Positions 1-6,304 of a DNA stretch of 31,455 bases are shown here, one piece after another. The notes beneath the pieces were generated by a model that worked only from the letters and a program-made list of their open reading frames with translations, made no database searches and was not told the origin of the DNA. The DNA comes from Ferruginibacter sp. (GTDB taxonomy: Bacteria; Bacteroidota; Bacteroidia; Chitinophagales; Chitinophagaceae), in contig JANXTN010000203.1 of the NCBI GenBank assembly GCA_025352435.1, positions 1-31,455 on the forward strand, read 5' to 3'. A program made the translations under genes and the position numbers. How positions within the stretch are numbered: the stretch's first letter is position 1; each line of letters starts with the position of its first letter.

Positions 1-165
1 AGTTCTTATAAGCAAGATGAAGATTTTGACATAAGTTTAATGTATCAGTTTGTAGGGATAGAGATTATGCGGAGAATATTGGGACTTGCACAACTACCAT
101 TAGCATGCAGTCTTGATGTAAAAAAACAAATGCTGGAAAAAAGCTATCAATTTATAATGCAATAA
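1..165 (+). CDS. C-terminal fragment of an APH/methylthioribose-kinase-like phosphotransferase
   Basis: Frame 1 is open from the window edge to a TAA at 163-165, giving the last 54 residues of a protein that starts outside the window. The segment contains FVGIEIMRRILGLAQLPL followed by a charged helix. This resembles the C-terminal helix of the aminoglycoside-phosphotransferase fold family, including methylthioribose kinases, where an (E/K)MIRR..G.A motif occurs. The catalytic HxD and DxD motifs would lie upstream and cannot be seen. The next gene starts 6 bases after the stop on the same strand, so the two are probably co-transcribed. Family placement rests on one short motif and is tentative; the substrate is unknown. 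Confidence 0.45.
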   Translation, partial: SSYKQDEDFDISLMYQFVGIEIMRRILGLAQLPLACSLDVKKQMLEKSYQFIMQ

Positions 166-171
166 TAAAGT

Positions 172-1140
172 ATGAATAAAATTATTTTAAGCGCTTGCTT
201 GATTTGCACAGCAATATTTTCACAGGCACAAACAAAAGTGTGGTTTGATACTGATATTATGATTGGTCTACCAGAGAGAGCGCCAAGAGAAGTAGATGAT
301 GGCGTGACCTTAATAATGGCACTCAAGCAGCCACAAATAAAAATAGTAGGTATTAGCACTGTAACCAACATTGAATATGCAAGAATGGTGACAGAAAAAA
401 TACTGAACTGGCATAACAAAGGCGATAAAATTTCCATCTATGATGGTAGCCCAAAAGCAAATGATTTAGGCACTGAAAACGATGCAGTAAGAGCGATGTA
501 CGCCGCTCTTAAAAAAGAAAAACTTACTATTCTTGCCTTGGGGCCGGTTACCAATGTTGCTACTTTGATGAAAAACCACCCGGACGTTATTCCCCAGATA
601 GATTCTATTGTGATGTGTATAGGGCGTACGCCAGGCCTACACTTTAGACCAGGCTTAGAAACTGTAACAGTGTATGATTATAATTATGAAAAGGATACAG
701 CGTCCATGAACGTGTTATTAAAAAGTAAAACCAATTTAGTCTTTGCCGGGTACGAACCTAGTTCTTATACGCTCATTGGAAAATTCGATATTAATTTCTT
801 AAATAAAAATGGAAACGAGGCGGATCAATGGTTGTACGATGTTTTACGTCCATGGCAACAGAGAGCAAAAACGCTCTTTGGAGTAGAAGGATTCATTCCC
901 TACGATTGTGCAACCCTTGGAATACTAACGCATCCACAATACCTAAAAATGAATAGAGATATTCCTGTGCAGATTAATTATAGAGAAAACGATAGTCCAA
1001 GATCTCAGCCAGATATTAAAATAAAACCATACCTGGAAGTATCATACAGCTACAAAGCCAAAAGGAAAGTACAGTACGCTTACAAGGTATTGCCTGGCTT
1101 CGAAGAAATCATTTTAGAATCCCTTTCACAAAAACAATAG
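172..1140 (+). CDS. Secreted nucleoside hydrolase-like protein (IUNH superfamily)
   Basis: 322 residues. The first 20 form a signal peptide ending S-Q-A-Q, so the protein is exported. The mature N-terminus reads DTDIMIG, then an insert, then EVDDG. In ordinary inosine/uridine nucleoside hydrolases the Ca2+-binding motif is the compact DxDxGxDD; here the first DTD and the later DD are separated by about 11 extra residues. LALGPVTNVA near residue 120 and FIPYDCATLGILTHPQ near residue 245 fit the family's conserved ALGPLTN motif and its C-terminal Asp. Likely role: hydrolysis of an N-glycosidic bond in a ribonucleoside or related compound in the periplasm. It sits between a kinase-like gene and a rhodanese, probably in one operon. 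Substrate is not predictable because of the altered metal loop. Confidence 0.75.
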   Translation: MNKIILSACLICTAIFSQAQTKVWFDTDIMIGLPERAPREVDDGVTLIMALKQPQIKIVGISTVTNIEYARMVTEKILNWHNKGDKISIYDGSPKANDLGTENDAVRAMYAALKKEKLTILALGPVTNVATLMKNHPDVIPQIDSIVMCIGRTPGLHFRPGLETVTVYDYNYEKDTASMNVLLKSKTNLVFAGYEPSSYTLIGKFDINFLNKNGNEADQWLYDVLRPWQQRAKTLFGVEGFIPYDCATLGILTHPQYLKMNRDIPVQINYRENDSPRSQPDIKIKPYLEVSYSYKAKRKVQYAYKVLPGFEEIILESLSQKQ

Positions 1141-1177
1141 GCATATTAAAAACTTTTATAAAATACTATTTGCATCA

Positions 1178-1645
1178 ATGTCGCTGCTATCGCTTGAGGT
1201 GAGATCATTTGCACAATCACCTGAATACAAACACATGCTTGATACTTTATTAAAGCATACAGTTAAAGAGATTTCGCCTAAACAAGCAATTGCTAAAAAG
1301 AAGGCAATTTACTTAGATGCACGCAAATTAGACGAATACAATGTGAGCCACATTGCAAATGCCATTAGAGTTGGTTACAGCGATTTTGCATTAAATAAAG
1401 TACCGGTAATAAATAGAAAAAAGCCCATCATTGTATACTGTTCGGTTGGCTATCGCAGTGAAAAAATCAGTGAAAAATTATTAGCCGCAGGTTATAAGAA
1501 TGTTCAAAATTTATACGGCGGTATTTTTGAGTGGGTAAACGAAGGTTATCCATTAGAAGACAGTGTAGGCAATACGTTGAATGTACACGCATACAACAAA
1601 GAATGGGGGAAATGGTTGCAGGCAGGAAATAGAAAATACAACTAA
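1178..1645 (+). CDS. Exported rhodanese-like sulfurtransferase domain protein
   Basis: 155 residues from the first ATG. The rhodanese fold is visible from AIYLDARKLDEYNVSHIANA (about 43-62) to the active loop CSVGYRS (88-94), with Cys88 as the sulfur-carrying residue, then the closing LYGGIFEWVNEGYPL. Single-domain rhodaneses move sulfane sulfur or act in redox signalling. The ATG at 1178 falls inside what looks like a signal peptide: in frame upstream, from an ATT at 1145, the codons read IKNFYKILFASMSLL and then run on to SFAQ. No ATG, GTG or TTG occurs between the upstream stop (1115-1117) and 1178. The true start may therefore be ATT at 1145, 4 bases after the preceding stop. Its stop codon directly abuts the stop of the convergent gene. 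Confidence 0.85.
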   Translation: MSLLSLEVRSFAQSPEYKHMLDTLLKHTVKEISPKQAIAKKKAIYLDARKLDEYNVSHIANAIRVGYSDFALNKVPVINRKKPIIVYCSVGYRSEKISEKLLAAGYKNVQNLYGGIFEWVNEGYPLEDSVGNTLNVHAYNKEWGKWLQAGNRKYN

Positions 1646-2131
1646 TTAAGGGAGTTCATTTTCCCATTTGCGTTCTCGGTCCATCCAGTTCACTTCTTTT
1701 TTTGCTTTAAGCGCCTGCACTATCCCTACAAAAAAAATAGCAAAAACATTGGCACTTAAAAAAGCCAGATTGTAACAATTGTATTCAGCAATGCTGTTGT
1801 AATGCTTGGCAAAAAAAATAATAAAATCCTGTACCCAAAAGTATAACCAGCTCGCAATAGCAATTGTAAAAACAGCATAAGAGAAATATCTTACAGCGGC
1901 TGAGAAATGTGTTTTAGTCAGTTTAAAATAAATAAAATAAACAGTTATAAAAAGTACGGCGGGTACACAAACAATCAACAGGGTGAACATAGCCGAGAAC
2001 CATGGAATAGCATTAAGGACACCGAACAGAATCTTTAGCCCAAACATTATAAGAAACAGCGCAACTATAAAACCTATAAATGTAAAAAACAAGGTTCCAA
2101 AAAGCCGCAGGTATTTACCATTGTCTTCCAT
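1646..2131 (-). CDS. Four-helix integral membrane protein, unknown function
   Basis: 161 residues, strongly hydrophobic. Predicted membrane segments lie at about 12-35, 45-69, 83-107 and 121-145, with a charged C-terminal tail KAKKEVNWMDRERKWENELP. No catalytic motif or signal peptide is recognisable and I cannot name a family. It begins 6 bases after the stop of the M42 aminopeptidase gene and is on the same strand, so it is almost certainly translated from the same mRNA. Convergent with the rhodanese gene, with stop codons abutting and no terminator between them. Confidence 0.7.
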   Translation of the reverse strand: MEDNGKYLRLFGTLFFTFIGFIVALFLIMFGLKILFGVLNAIPWFSAMFTLLIVCVPAVLFITVYFIYFKLTKTHFSAAVRYFSYAVFTIAIASWLYFWVQDFIIFFAKHYNSIAEYNCYNLAFLSANVFAIFFVGIVQALKAKKEVNWMDRERKWENELP

Positions 2132-2137
2132 TAATGT

Positions 2138-3247
2138 TTATTTAAAATAACTAAGGTTGGTTTTTGGGGTAAGCGCTATCAAAGTTTCATACATTAATTT
2201 CACTGTGTTTTCTATATCATCTTTGTGCAGCATTTCCACCGTAGTATGCATGTAACGGAGCGGTATAGAAATTAATACACTCGGGCAACCATCATTGGCA
2301 TACGCAAAAGATTCTGTATCGGTTCCTGTACTCCGACTCACGGCTCTCATCTGGTATGGTATCTTATTTTTATCTGCCGCAGTCTGTACAAAATCTAATA
2401 ATTTGTTATGCACTGCAGGCCCGTAACACAGTGATGGTCCTTTGCCGCAGGCACAATCACCTTCAATCATTTTATTTATCATTGGTGTAGTACTGTCATG
2501 CGTTACATCAGTGATGATGGCAACATCGGGTTTAATTTTACGGGCGATCATTTCGGCACCACGCAAACCAATTTCTTCCTGCACAGCATTTACAATGTAT
2601 AAACCAAATGGTAACTTCTTTTTATTTTCTTTCAGCAAACGTGCAACCTCCGCAATCATAAAACCCCCTACCCTGTTATCAAAAGCACGACCAATTAAAT
2701 AACCATGCGCCAGTTCTTCGTAACACTCTTCGTACACCGCAATTGCCCCAATATGTATTCCTAAATCTTCTACTTCTTTTTTGGTACGGGCACCACAATC
2801 TAAAAACAATGATTCCACTTTCGGCTGTGGTTCTTTGTTCTCATTATTGCTCATGCGGGTGTGTATGGCAGGCCAGCCAAATACTGCACGAATTTTTCCT
2901 TTCTTTCCGTGTATAGCCACACGCATGCTCGGCGCAATCTGATGGTCTACACCGCCGTTTCTTTTCAAATAAATTAATCCTTCGGCAGATATATAATTTA
3001 CAAACCAGCTTATCTCATCCGCATGCGCTTCTATCACGACTTTAAACGGCGCATCAGGATTTATTACACCTACTGCTGTGCCGTAAGCATCGGTAAAAAA
3101 TTCATCTACATAAGGTTTTAAATATTGCATCCACAACTTCTGTCCGCCACTCTCAAACCCTGTAGGAGATGGGTTGTTTATATAATTTTCAAGAAATGTA
3201 TAGGAACTTTCTTTTAAAATACTTTTCGTTTTTGCAGCTTTTGCCAT
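2138..3247 (-). CDS. M42 family metallopeptidase (glutamyl aminopeptidase/CelM-like)
   Basis: 369 residues from ATG 3247. M42 enzymes are cytosolic, di-metal, usually oligomeric aminopeptidases that trim short peptides. The metal ligands and catalytic residues are present: H75-x-D77 in EAHADEISWF, D190 in GRAFDNRVGG, E224-E225 in VQEEIGLRG, D247 in ITDVTHD and H334 in RYMHTTVEM. There is no signal peptide. The frame stays open to an upstream ATG at 3301, but a good promoter (TTTG, 18 bases, TAGCTTTG) lies inside that extension at 3266-3295. This places the start at 3247, with a leader of roughly 13 bases. Followed after 6 bases by the membrane-protein gene. Family is certain; the peptide specificity is not. 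Confidence 0.92.
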   Translation of the reverse strand: MAKAAKTKSILKESSYTFLENYINNPSPTGFESGGQKLWMQYLKPYVDEFFTDAYGTAVGVINPDAPFKVVIEAHADEISWFVNYISAEGLIYLKRNGGVDHQIAPSMRVAIHGKKGKIRAVFGWPAIHTRMSNNENKEPQPKVESLFLDCGARTKKEVEDLGIHIGAIAVYEECYEELAHGYLIGRAFDNRVGGFMIAEVARLLKENKKKLPFGLYIVNAVQEEIGLRGAEMIARKIKPDVAIITDVTHDSTTPMINKMIEGDCACGKGPSLCYGPAVHNKLLDFVQTAADKNKIPYQMRAVSRSTGTDTESFAYANDGCPSVLISIPLRYMHTTVEMLHKDDIENTVKLMYETLIALTPKTNLSYFK

Positions 3248-3265
3248 ATAGATATTTAAGTGCTG

Positions 3266-3295
3266 CAAAGCTATGAAAAGAATGTATGCTGCAAA
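3266..3295 (-). promoter_or_regulatory. Bacteroidetes-type promoter for the M42 peptidase gene
   Basis: On the minus strand, TTTG (plus 3292-3295) is followed after 18 bases by TAGCTTTG (plus 3266-3273), a full match to TAnnTTTG. The predicted transcript start is about 3260, some 13 bases before the ATG at 3247. Confidence 0.75.
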
Positions 3296-3380
3296 ATACA
3301 AAATCCGCTATATGCAGTATTTTTGGGGCTTTCCACTTCATTAAAGGTTTTAACAATTGTTCGGTCTCATTCGCTGTACC

Positions 3381-3419
3381 GTATGTGTGCATATACGCCG
3401 CTGGCGCATGCACACATAC
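3381..3419. repeat. Long GC-rich hairpin between two same-strand operons
   Basis: Perfect 12-base arms GTATGTGTGCAT (3381-3392) and ATGCACACATAC (3408-3419) enclose a nested 4-base stem CGCC/GGCG with loop GCT. It lies 60 bases beyond the stop of the UbiA-like gene (minus strand) and about 85 bases upstream of the M42 promoter. No T-run follows on either strand, so a simple intrinsic terminator is doubtful. It may be an mRNA 3'-end stabiliser or a REP-like palindrome. I saw no second copy in the window. Confidence 0.7.
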
Positions 3420-3481
3420 ATCGCTCATTCTACCGCAGCCCTTCATCGGTAAAATCTTTTTTCAACTTCTTCCACCTTGTA

Positions 3482-4315
3482 TTAAAAGAAACCTGCAATC
3501 ACGGTAATTATTGCGCTCACCAGCATTAGTCCATCAACTAAAAAATAGTAAAAAAGATAGCCTCGTTTTTTATGAGATAAAGTATATACCCACCACACAA
3601 AACCTCCGGTTATTAAGAAAGCAAACATTTGTGGTTTGTCATTAAAATGATAGCGCAACAACAACCCCATTGAGAAGTATAAAATAAAGACCACTAAAAT
3701 AATTGTGTTTAAAATTTTAGCTGGCGTGTCTGTAGCAAGGCTGTGCAGTCCATGAGATTTATCTACGGTAATATCTCGTTTATCAAAGATGATGCAGAGC
3801 AACAACATAAAACAAAATCGGGCTATCAAAAGCACCAACACAGGTATAAATGAGGTTTGTAAAAAGATTACTGAGGGCAGAATGGTAGTAATATAAGCCC
3901 ATGTAAAAGCTAGTAAAACAGTTTTAAAAAACCCTATTCTTTGTAGCTTTTTTGCAAAATTAAATGGCCACAAGGGCAAAGAATAAAGCAGAGTAAAAAC
4001 CATACCAAGCAACACATAAGGTAGTAAGTAACTTACCCGGTATAAAAAATAAAAAGTGGCAAATAATGAGGTAATAAACAATACAATGAAACTAAATTGT
4101 TTTGTTATAAAGCTTGGAATTGCACTTTTATCGGTAAAATAAAATTTACTGAGCAACCAGTAAAAATTATAACTGCAAATGGTAGAAAAAAAAACAAAAC
4201 CGTAGAGGTTAAAATCGTTTTTTGTATGCAGAAGCAAAGCCGTTTGATAGCATAAGCCTAATGCACATAATGCAATAAAAATAGAATGAGATAAGATAAA
4301 CTTAAGGAAACCCAT
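3482..4315 (-). CDS. UbiA-superfamily-like integral membrane protein
   Basis: 277 residues with about eight hydrophobic segments. The loop FDKRDITVDKSHGLHSLAT (about 180-198) has the DxxDxxxDxxxG spacing of the second Asp-rich motif of UbiA prenyltransferases, which bind Mg-diphosphate and attach isoprenoid chains to an acceptor. The loop after the second helix, where the first motif (N/D-DxxDxxxD) should be, reads SYNFYWLLSKFYF and lacks the Asp cluster. Catalytic activity is therefore uncertain. The ATG overlaps the stop of the upstream lipoprotein gene by one base (TAATG), indicating translational coupling. Fold assignment is from one motif and the helix pattern. It could equally be a non-catalytic relative. 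Confidence 0.6.
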   Translation of the reverse strand: MGFLKFILSHSIFIALCALGLCYQTALLLHTKNDFNLYGFVFFSTICSYNFYWLLSKFYFTDKSAIPSFITKQFSFIVLFITSLFATFYFLYRVSYLLPYVLLGMVFTLLYSLPLWPFNFAKKLQRIGFFKTVLLAFTWAYITTILPSVIFLQTSFIPVLVLLIARFCFMLLLCIIFDKRDITVDKSHGLHSLATDTPAKILNTIILVVFILYFSMGLLLRYHFNDKPQMFAFLITGGFVWWVYTLSHKKRGYLFYYFLVDGLMLVSAIITVIAGFF

Positions 4316-4800
4316 TACGGAGTTACATATAAAAATGGATCAGCAGTTCTTATTACATTGCTTTTGTGCTTTGCAAAATCTTTTACATAAACTTCATAAA
4401 AAACGGTATCAGTATAAGGTCTTCTCACACCTGCAGGTGGTGGGCCAGGTAAGGCATTGGAGCCTGATGTACCATCGCCTCTCAAATCAATTTCCACATC
4501 GCCTTTAAAATTTTTCTTTACAGCTCTTGAAAGTGTTGATGGAAATTTAAAAGAATCAAGTTTAAATGGTGCACGGGTATTTTTTACAAAAACGTATGAT
4601 GTGTCTTTTCCTTCTTTAAAACCGAAATCGCCTTCGGCATCGGTCAACTCAATAATTAAAAGAGGTTTACCATAAATATCATTTGAAAAAAATGGAGAAG
4701 TAATGGACTTAAATTTTATTTGTGGGGCAGATGTATATTTATTTTTATTACAAGCTGTAAAGAGCGCACAGAAAACGAATGCAAAAAATAAGTAACGCAT
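4315..4800 (-). CDS. Small lipoprotein, unknown function
   Basis: 161 residues. The N-terminus MRYLFFAFVFCALFTAC is a lipoprotein signal with Cys17 as the lipidated residue, so the mature protein (about 145 residues) is membrane-anchored. The mature part contains IELTDAEGDFGFKEGKD, which resembles a single acidic beta-sandwich repeat, and a short proline-glycine loop (ALPGPPPAGV) near residue 120. No enzyme motif is visible. It is the first gene of a two-gene unit and its stop codon overlaps the start of the UbiA-like membrane protein. A good promoter precedes it at 4817-4846. Confidence 0.75.
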   Translation of the reverse strand: MRYLFFAFVFCALFTACNKNKYTSAPQIKFKSITSPFFSNDIYGKPLLIIELTDAEGDFGFKEGKDTSYVFVKNTRAPFKLDSFKFPSTLSRAVKKNFKGDVEIDLRGDGTSGSNALPGPPPAGVRRPYTDTVFYEVYVKDFAKHKSNVIRTADPFLYVTP

Positions 4801-4816
4801 ATTTATTGTTTATATT

Positions 4817-4846
4817 CAAATTTAAACATAGAAAAGCTAAAAACAA
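4817..4846 (-). promoter_or_regulatory. Promoter of the lipoprotein / UbiA-like operon
   Basis: On the minus strand, TTG (plus 4844-4846) is followed after 19 bases by TAAATTTG (plus 4817-4824), a full match to the Bacteroidetes -7 element. The predicted start of transcription is about 12 bases upstream of the ATG at 4800. Confidence 0.7.
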
Positions 4847-4863
4847 TTTTAAATTTTAGCTTT
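4833..4863. repeat. 10-base inverted repeat in a divergent promoter region
   Basis: AAAGCTAAAA (4833-4842) and TTTTAGCTTT (4854-4863) are perfect inverted copies separated by 11 bases. The left arm lies in the spacer of the minus-strand promoter. The right arm overlaps a plus-strand TAGCTTTG (4857-4864). A regulator binding here could affect both directions, but the sequence is AT-rich and this is inference. Confidence 0.5.
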
Positions 4864-4864
4864 G
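4857..4864 (+). promoter_or_regulatory. Possible -7 element for the LuxE-like gene
   Basis: TAGCTTTG matches TAnnTTTG and lies 39 bases before the ATG at 4904. No convincing TTTG element is seen 18-20 bases upstream, so the call is weak. Confidence 0.4.
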
Positions 4865-4903
4865 CTTTTTTGTTAACAAACAGTTCCTTGTTCTCGCCCA
4901 ATT

Positions 4904-5917
4904 ATGAATGATTTCAATACCTCAACAACAATAAAAAACCTTTTTTCCTGCACGGCAGAGAACTTTACAGAAACTGCACTGGAAATATTTAATTTTCAAT
5001 ATCAACACAATAAAATTTACAACACATATTGCAATATTTTAAAAATTAACCCGAACACAATAACCTGTTTAAATAAGATTCCTTTTTTACCTATACAATT
5101 TTTTAAAAGCAGGGAAATAACTACAACGGAATTCGCACCTGCAATAATTTTTAAAAGCAGTGGTACAACAGGTTCTGTAAACAGCAAACATTTTGTAAAA
5201 AATTTATCTCTTTACGAAGAAAGTTTTTTAAAAAGCTTCCGACAATTTTATGGGGATGAAAAAAAATTTTGCATTATAGGTTTGCTTCCTTCCTATCTTG
5301 AAAGAAAAGGGTCTTCCCTGATTTACATGGTAGAAGACCTGATAAAAAAATCAGAACATACAAGCAGTGGATTTTATCTGTACGACCATGCAATGCTGAA
5401 AAATGTTTTATCAGAAAATGAAAAGAATTCACAACCAACTTTATTGATTGGCGTAACGTATGCTCTATTGGATTTTGCGGAACAAAACAATATGCAATTA
5501 AAACATACCATCATAATGGAAACCGGTGGTATGAAAGGAAGAAGAGAAGAATTGACGAGGAAGGAAGTGCACGAAATACTCAAAAAAAATTTAGGTGTAT
5601 TATCCATACACTCTGAATATGGAATGACAGAATTGTTGTCTCAGGCATATTCAAAGGGAGATGGCATTTTTGATTGCCCACAATGGATGAAAATTTTGAT
5701 TAGAAATGAAGATGATCCTTTTGATATTACTACTGCAGAAAATTGTGAAGGTAAATTTTGTAATGGTGCAGTAAATATTATCGACTTAGCAAATATTTAT
5801 TCCTGTTCATTTATAGCCACGGACGACACCGGAATTCTATATCAAAATGGCTGTTTTGAAATTACAGGAAGATTAGAAAATAGTGATATAAGAGGATGTG
5901 GATTAATGATCATGTAA
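4904..5917 (+). CDS. LuxE-like acyl-protein synthetase / acyl-adenylate-forming protein
   Basis: 337 residues. Motif FKSSGTTG (83-90) is the nucleotide-binding loop of adenylate-forming enzymes. METGGMKGRR (205-214) and SEYGMTELLSQAY (237-249) match the conserved blocks of the LuxE acyl-protein synthetase family. LuxE activates a fatty acid with ATP and passes it to a protein or thiol. Length is close to that of LuxE (about 370). No luxC or luxD neighbour is present, so the light-emission role is not implied. In Bacteroidetes such stand-alone proteins are usually of unknown acyl substrate. It is divergent from the lipoprotein operon and followed by the tRNA-Lys gene, with no visible terminator directly after it. 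Confidence 0.75.
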   Translation: MNDFNTSTTIKNLFSCTAENFTETALEIFNFQYQHNKIYNTYCNILKINPNTITCLNKIPFLPIQFFKSREITTTEFAPAIIFKSSGTTGSVNSKHFVKNLSLYEESFLKSFRQFYGDEKKFCIIGLLPSYLERKGSSLIYMVEDLIKKSEHTSSGFYLYDHAMLKNVLSENEKNSQPTLLIGVTYALLDFAEQNNMQLKHTIIMETGGMKGRREELTRKEVHEILKKNLGVLSIHSEYGMTELLSQAYSKGDGIFDCPQWMKILIRNEDDPFDITTAENCEGKFCNGAVNIIDLANIYSCSFIATDDTGILYQNGCFEITGRLENSDIRGCGLMIM

Positions 5918-6032
5918 GTAGTAAAATCTGCCTCGATGCAATTATTTTTAAAATCATTTTATATCGTAATGCCCATGTACATTGAGTTAGATTGTAAATT
6001 TCATAATTAGATAGAATAGTTTTTAAAATAAA

Positions 6033-6063
6033 TTTGTCTAAAAACATTTTTGCCCTATTTTTG
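6033..6063 (+). promoter_or_regulatory. Promoter of tRNA-Lys
   Basis: TTTG (6033-6036), then 19 bases, then TATTTTTG (6056-6063). Both elements match the Bacteroidetes consensus. They lie 27 bases before the mature tRNA 5' end. Confidence 0.8.
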
Positions 6064-6090
6064 CACTCCCAACAAAGGAAGGGAACGGAA

Positions 6091-6163
6091 GAATTGGTAG
6101 CTCAGTTGGTAGAGCAATACACTTTTAATGTATGGGCCCTGGGTTCGAGTCCCAGCCAGTTCA
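6091..6163 (+). tRNA. tRNA-Lys (anticodon UUU)
   Basis: A complete cloverleaf of 73 bases. The acceptor stem GAATTGG pairs with CCAGTTC (one G-T pair), the D stem is GCTC/GAGC, and the anticodon stem is ATACA/TGTAT with loop CTTTTAA. The T arm is CTGGG-TTCGAGT-CCCAG. Loop positions 34-36 are TTT, decoding Lys AAA/AAG. The discriminator is A, and the 3' CCA is not encoded because the following bases are CAA. It has its own promoter and terminator, so it is a single-gene unit. Confidence 0.96.
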
Positions 6164-6170
6164 CAAAAAG

Positions 6171-6195
6171 ACCCCGACAAAAGTTGGGGTTTTTT
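6171..6195 (+). terminator. Intrinsic terminator after tRNA-Lys
   Basis: Stem ACCCCGAC (6171-6178), loop AAAA, GTTGGGGT (6183-6190), followed by a run of T. Eight pairs with one G-T. It begins 8 bases after the tRNA 3' end. Confidence 0.92.
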
Positions 6196-6270
6196 AATGT
6201 GCTTTAACTGTAAGAAATAAAAATTTTCTTGATCCGGTATTTTTAAAATTCATGTGGAATCTTCAACAAA

Positions 6271-6300
6271 TTTGTAAAGCCTTGATATGCCTTAAATTTG
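6271..6300 (+). promoter_or_regulatory. Promoter of the SDR gene, abutting its start codon
   Basis: TTTG (6271-6274), 18 bases, TAAATTTG (6293-6300). The -7 element ends only 4 bases before the ATG at 6305, so transcription should begin at or next to the start codon. Confidence 0.72.
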
Positions 6301-6304
6301 TTTT

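Noticed and set aside
3260..3529. Two plus-strand frames of 73-89 residues across the M42/UbiA-like gap
   Set aside because: They read through the large hairpin and antisense to the ends of two good genes, with no promoter or family resemblance.
4904..5917. Bioluminescence (lux) operon
   Set aside because: No luxA, luxB, luxC or luxD neighbours; only the LuxE-like fold is seen.
6091..6195. tRNA gene as a mobile-element attachment site
   Set aside because: No integrase gene or repeat of the tRNA 3' end is visible nearby; a normal promoter and terminator flank it.
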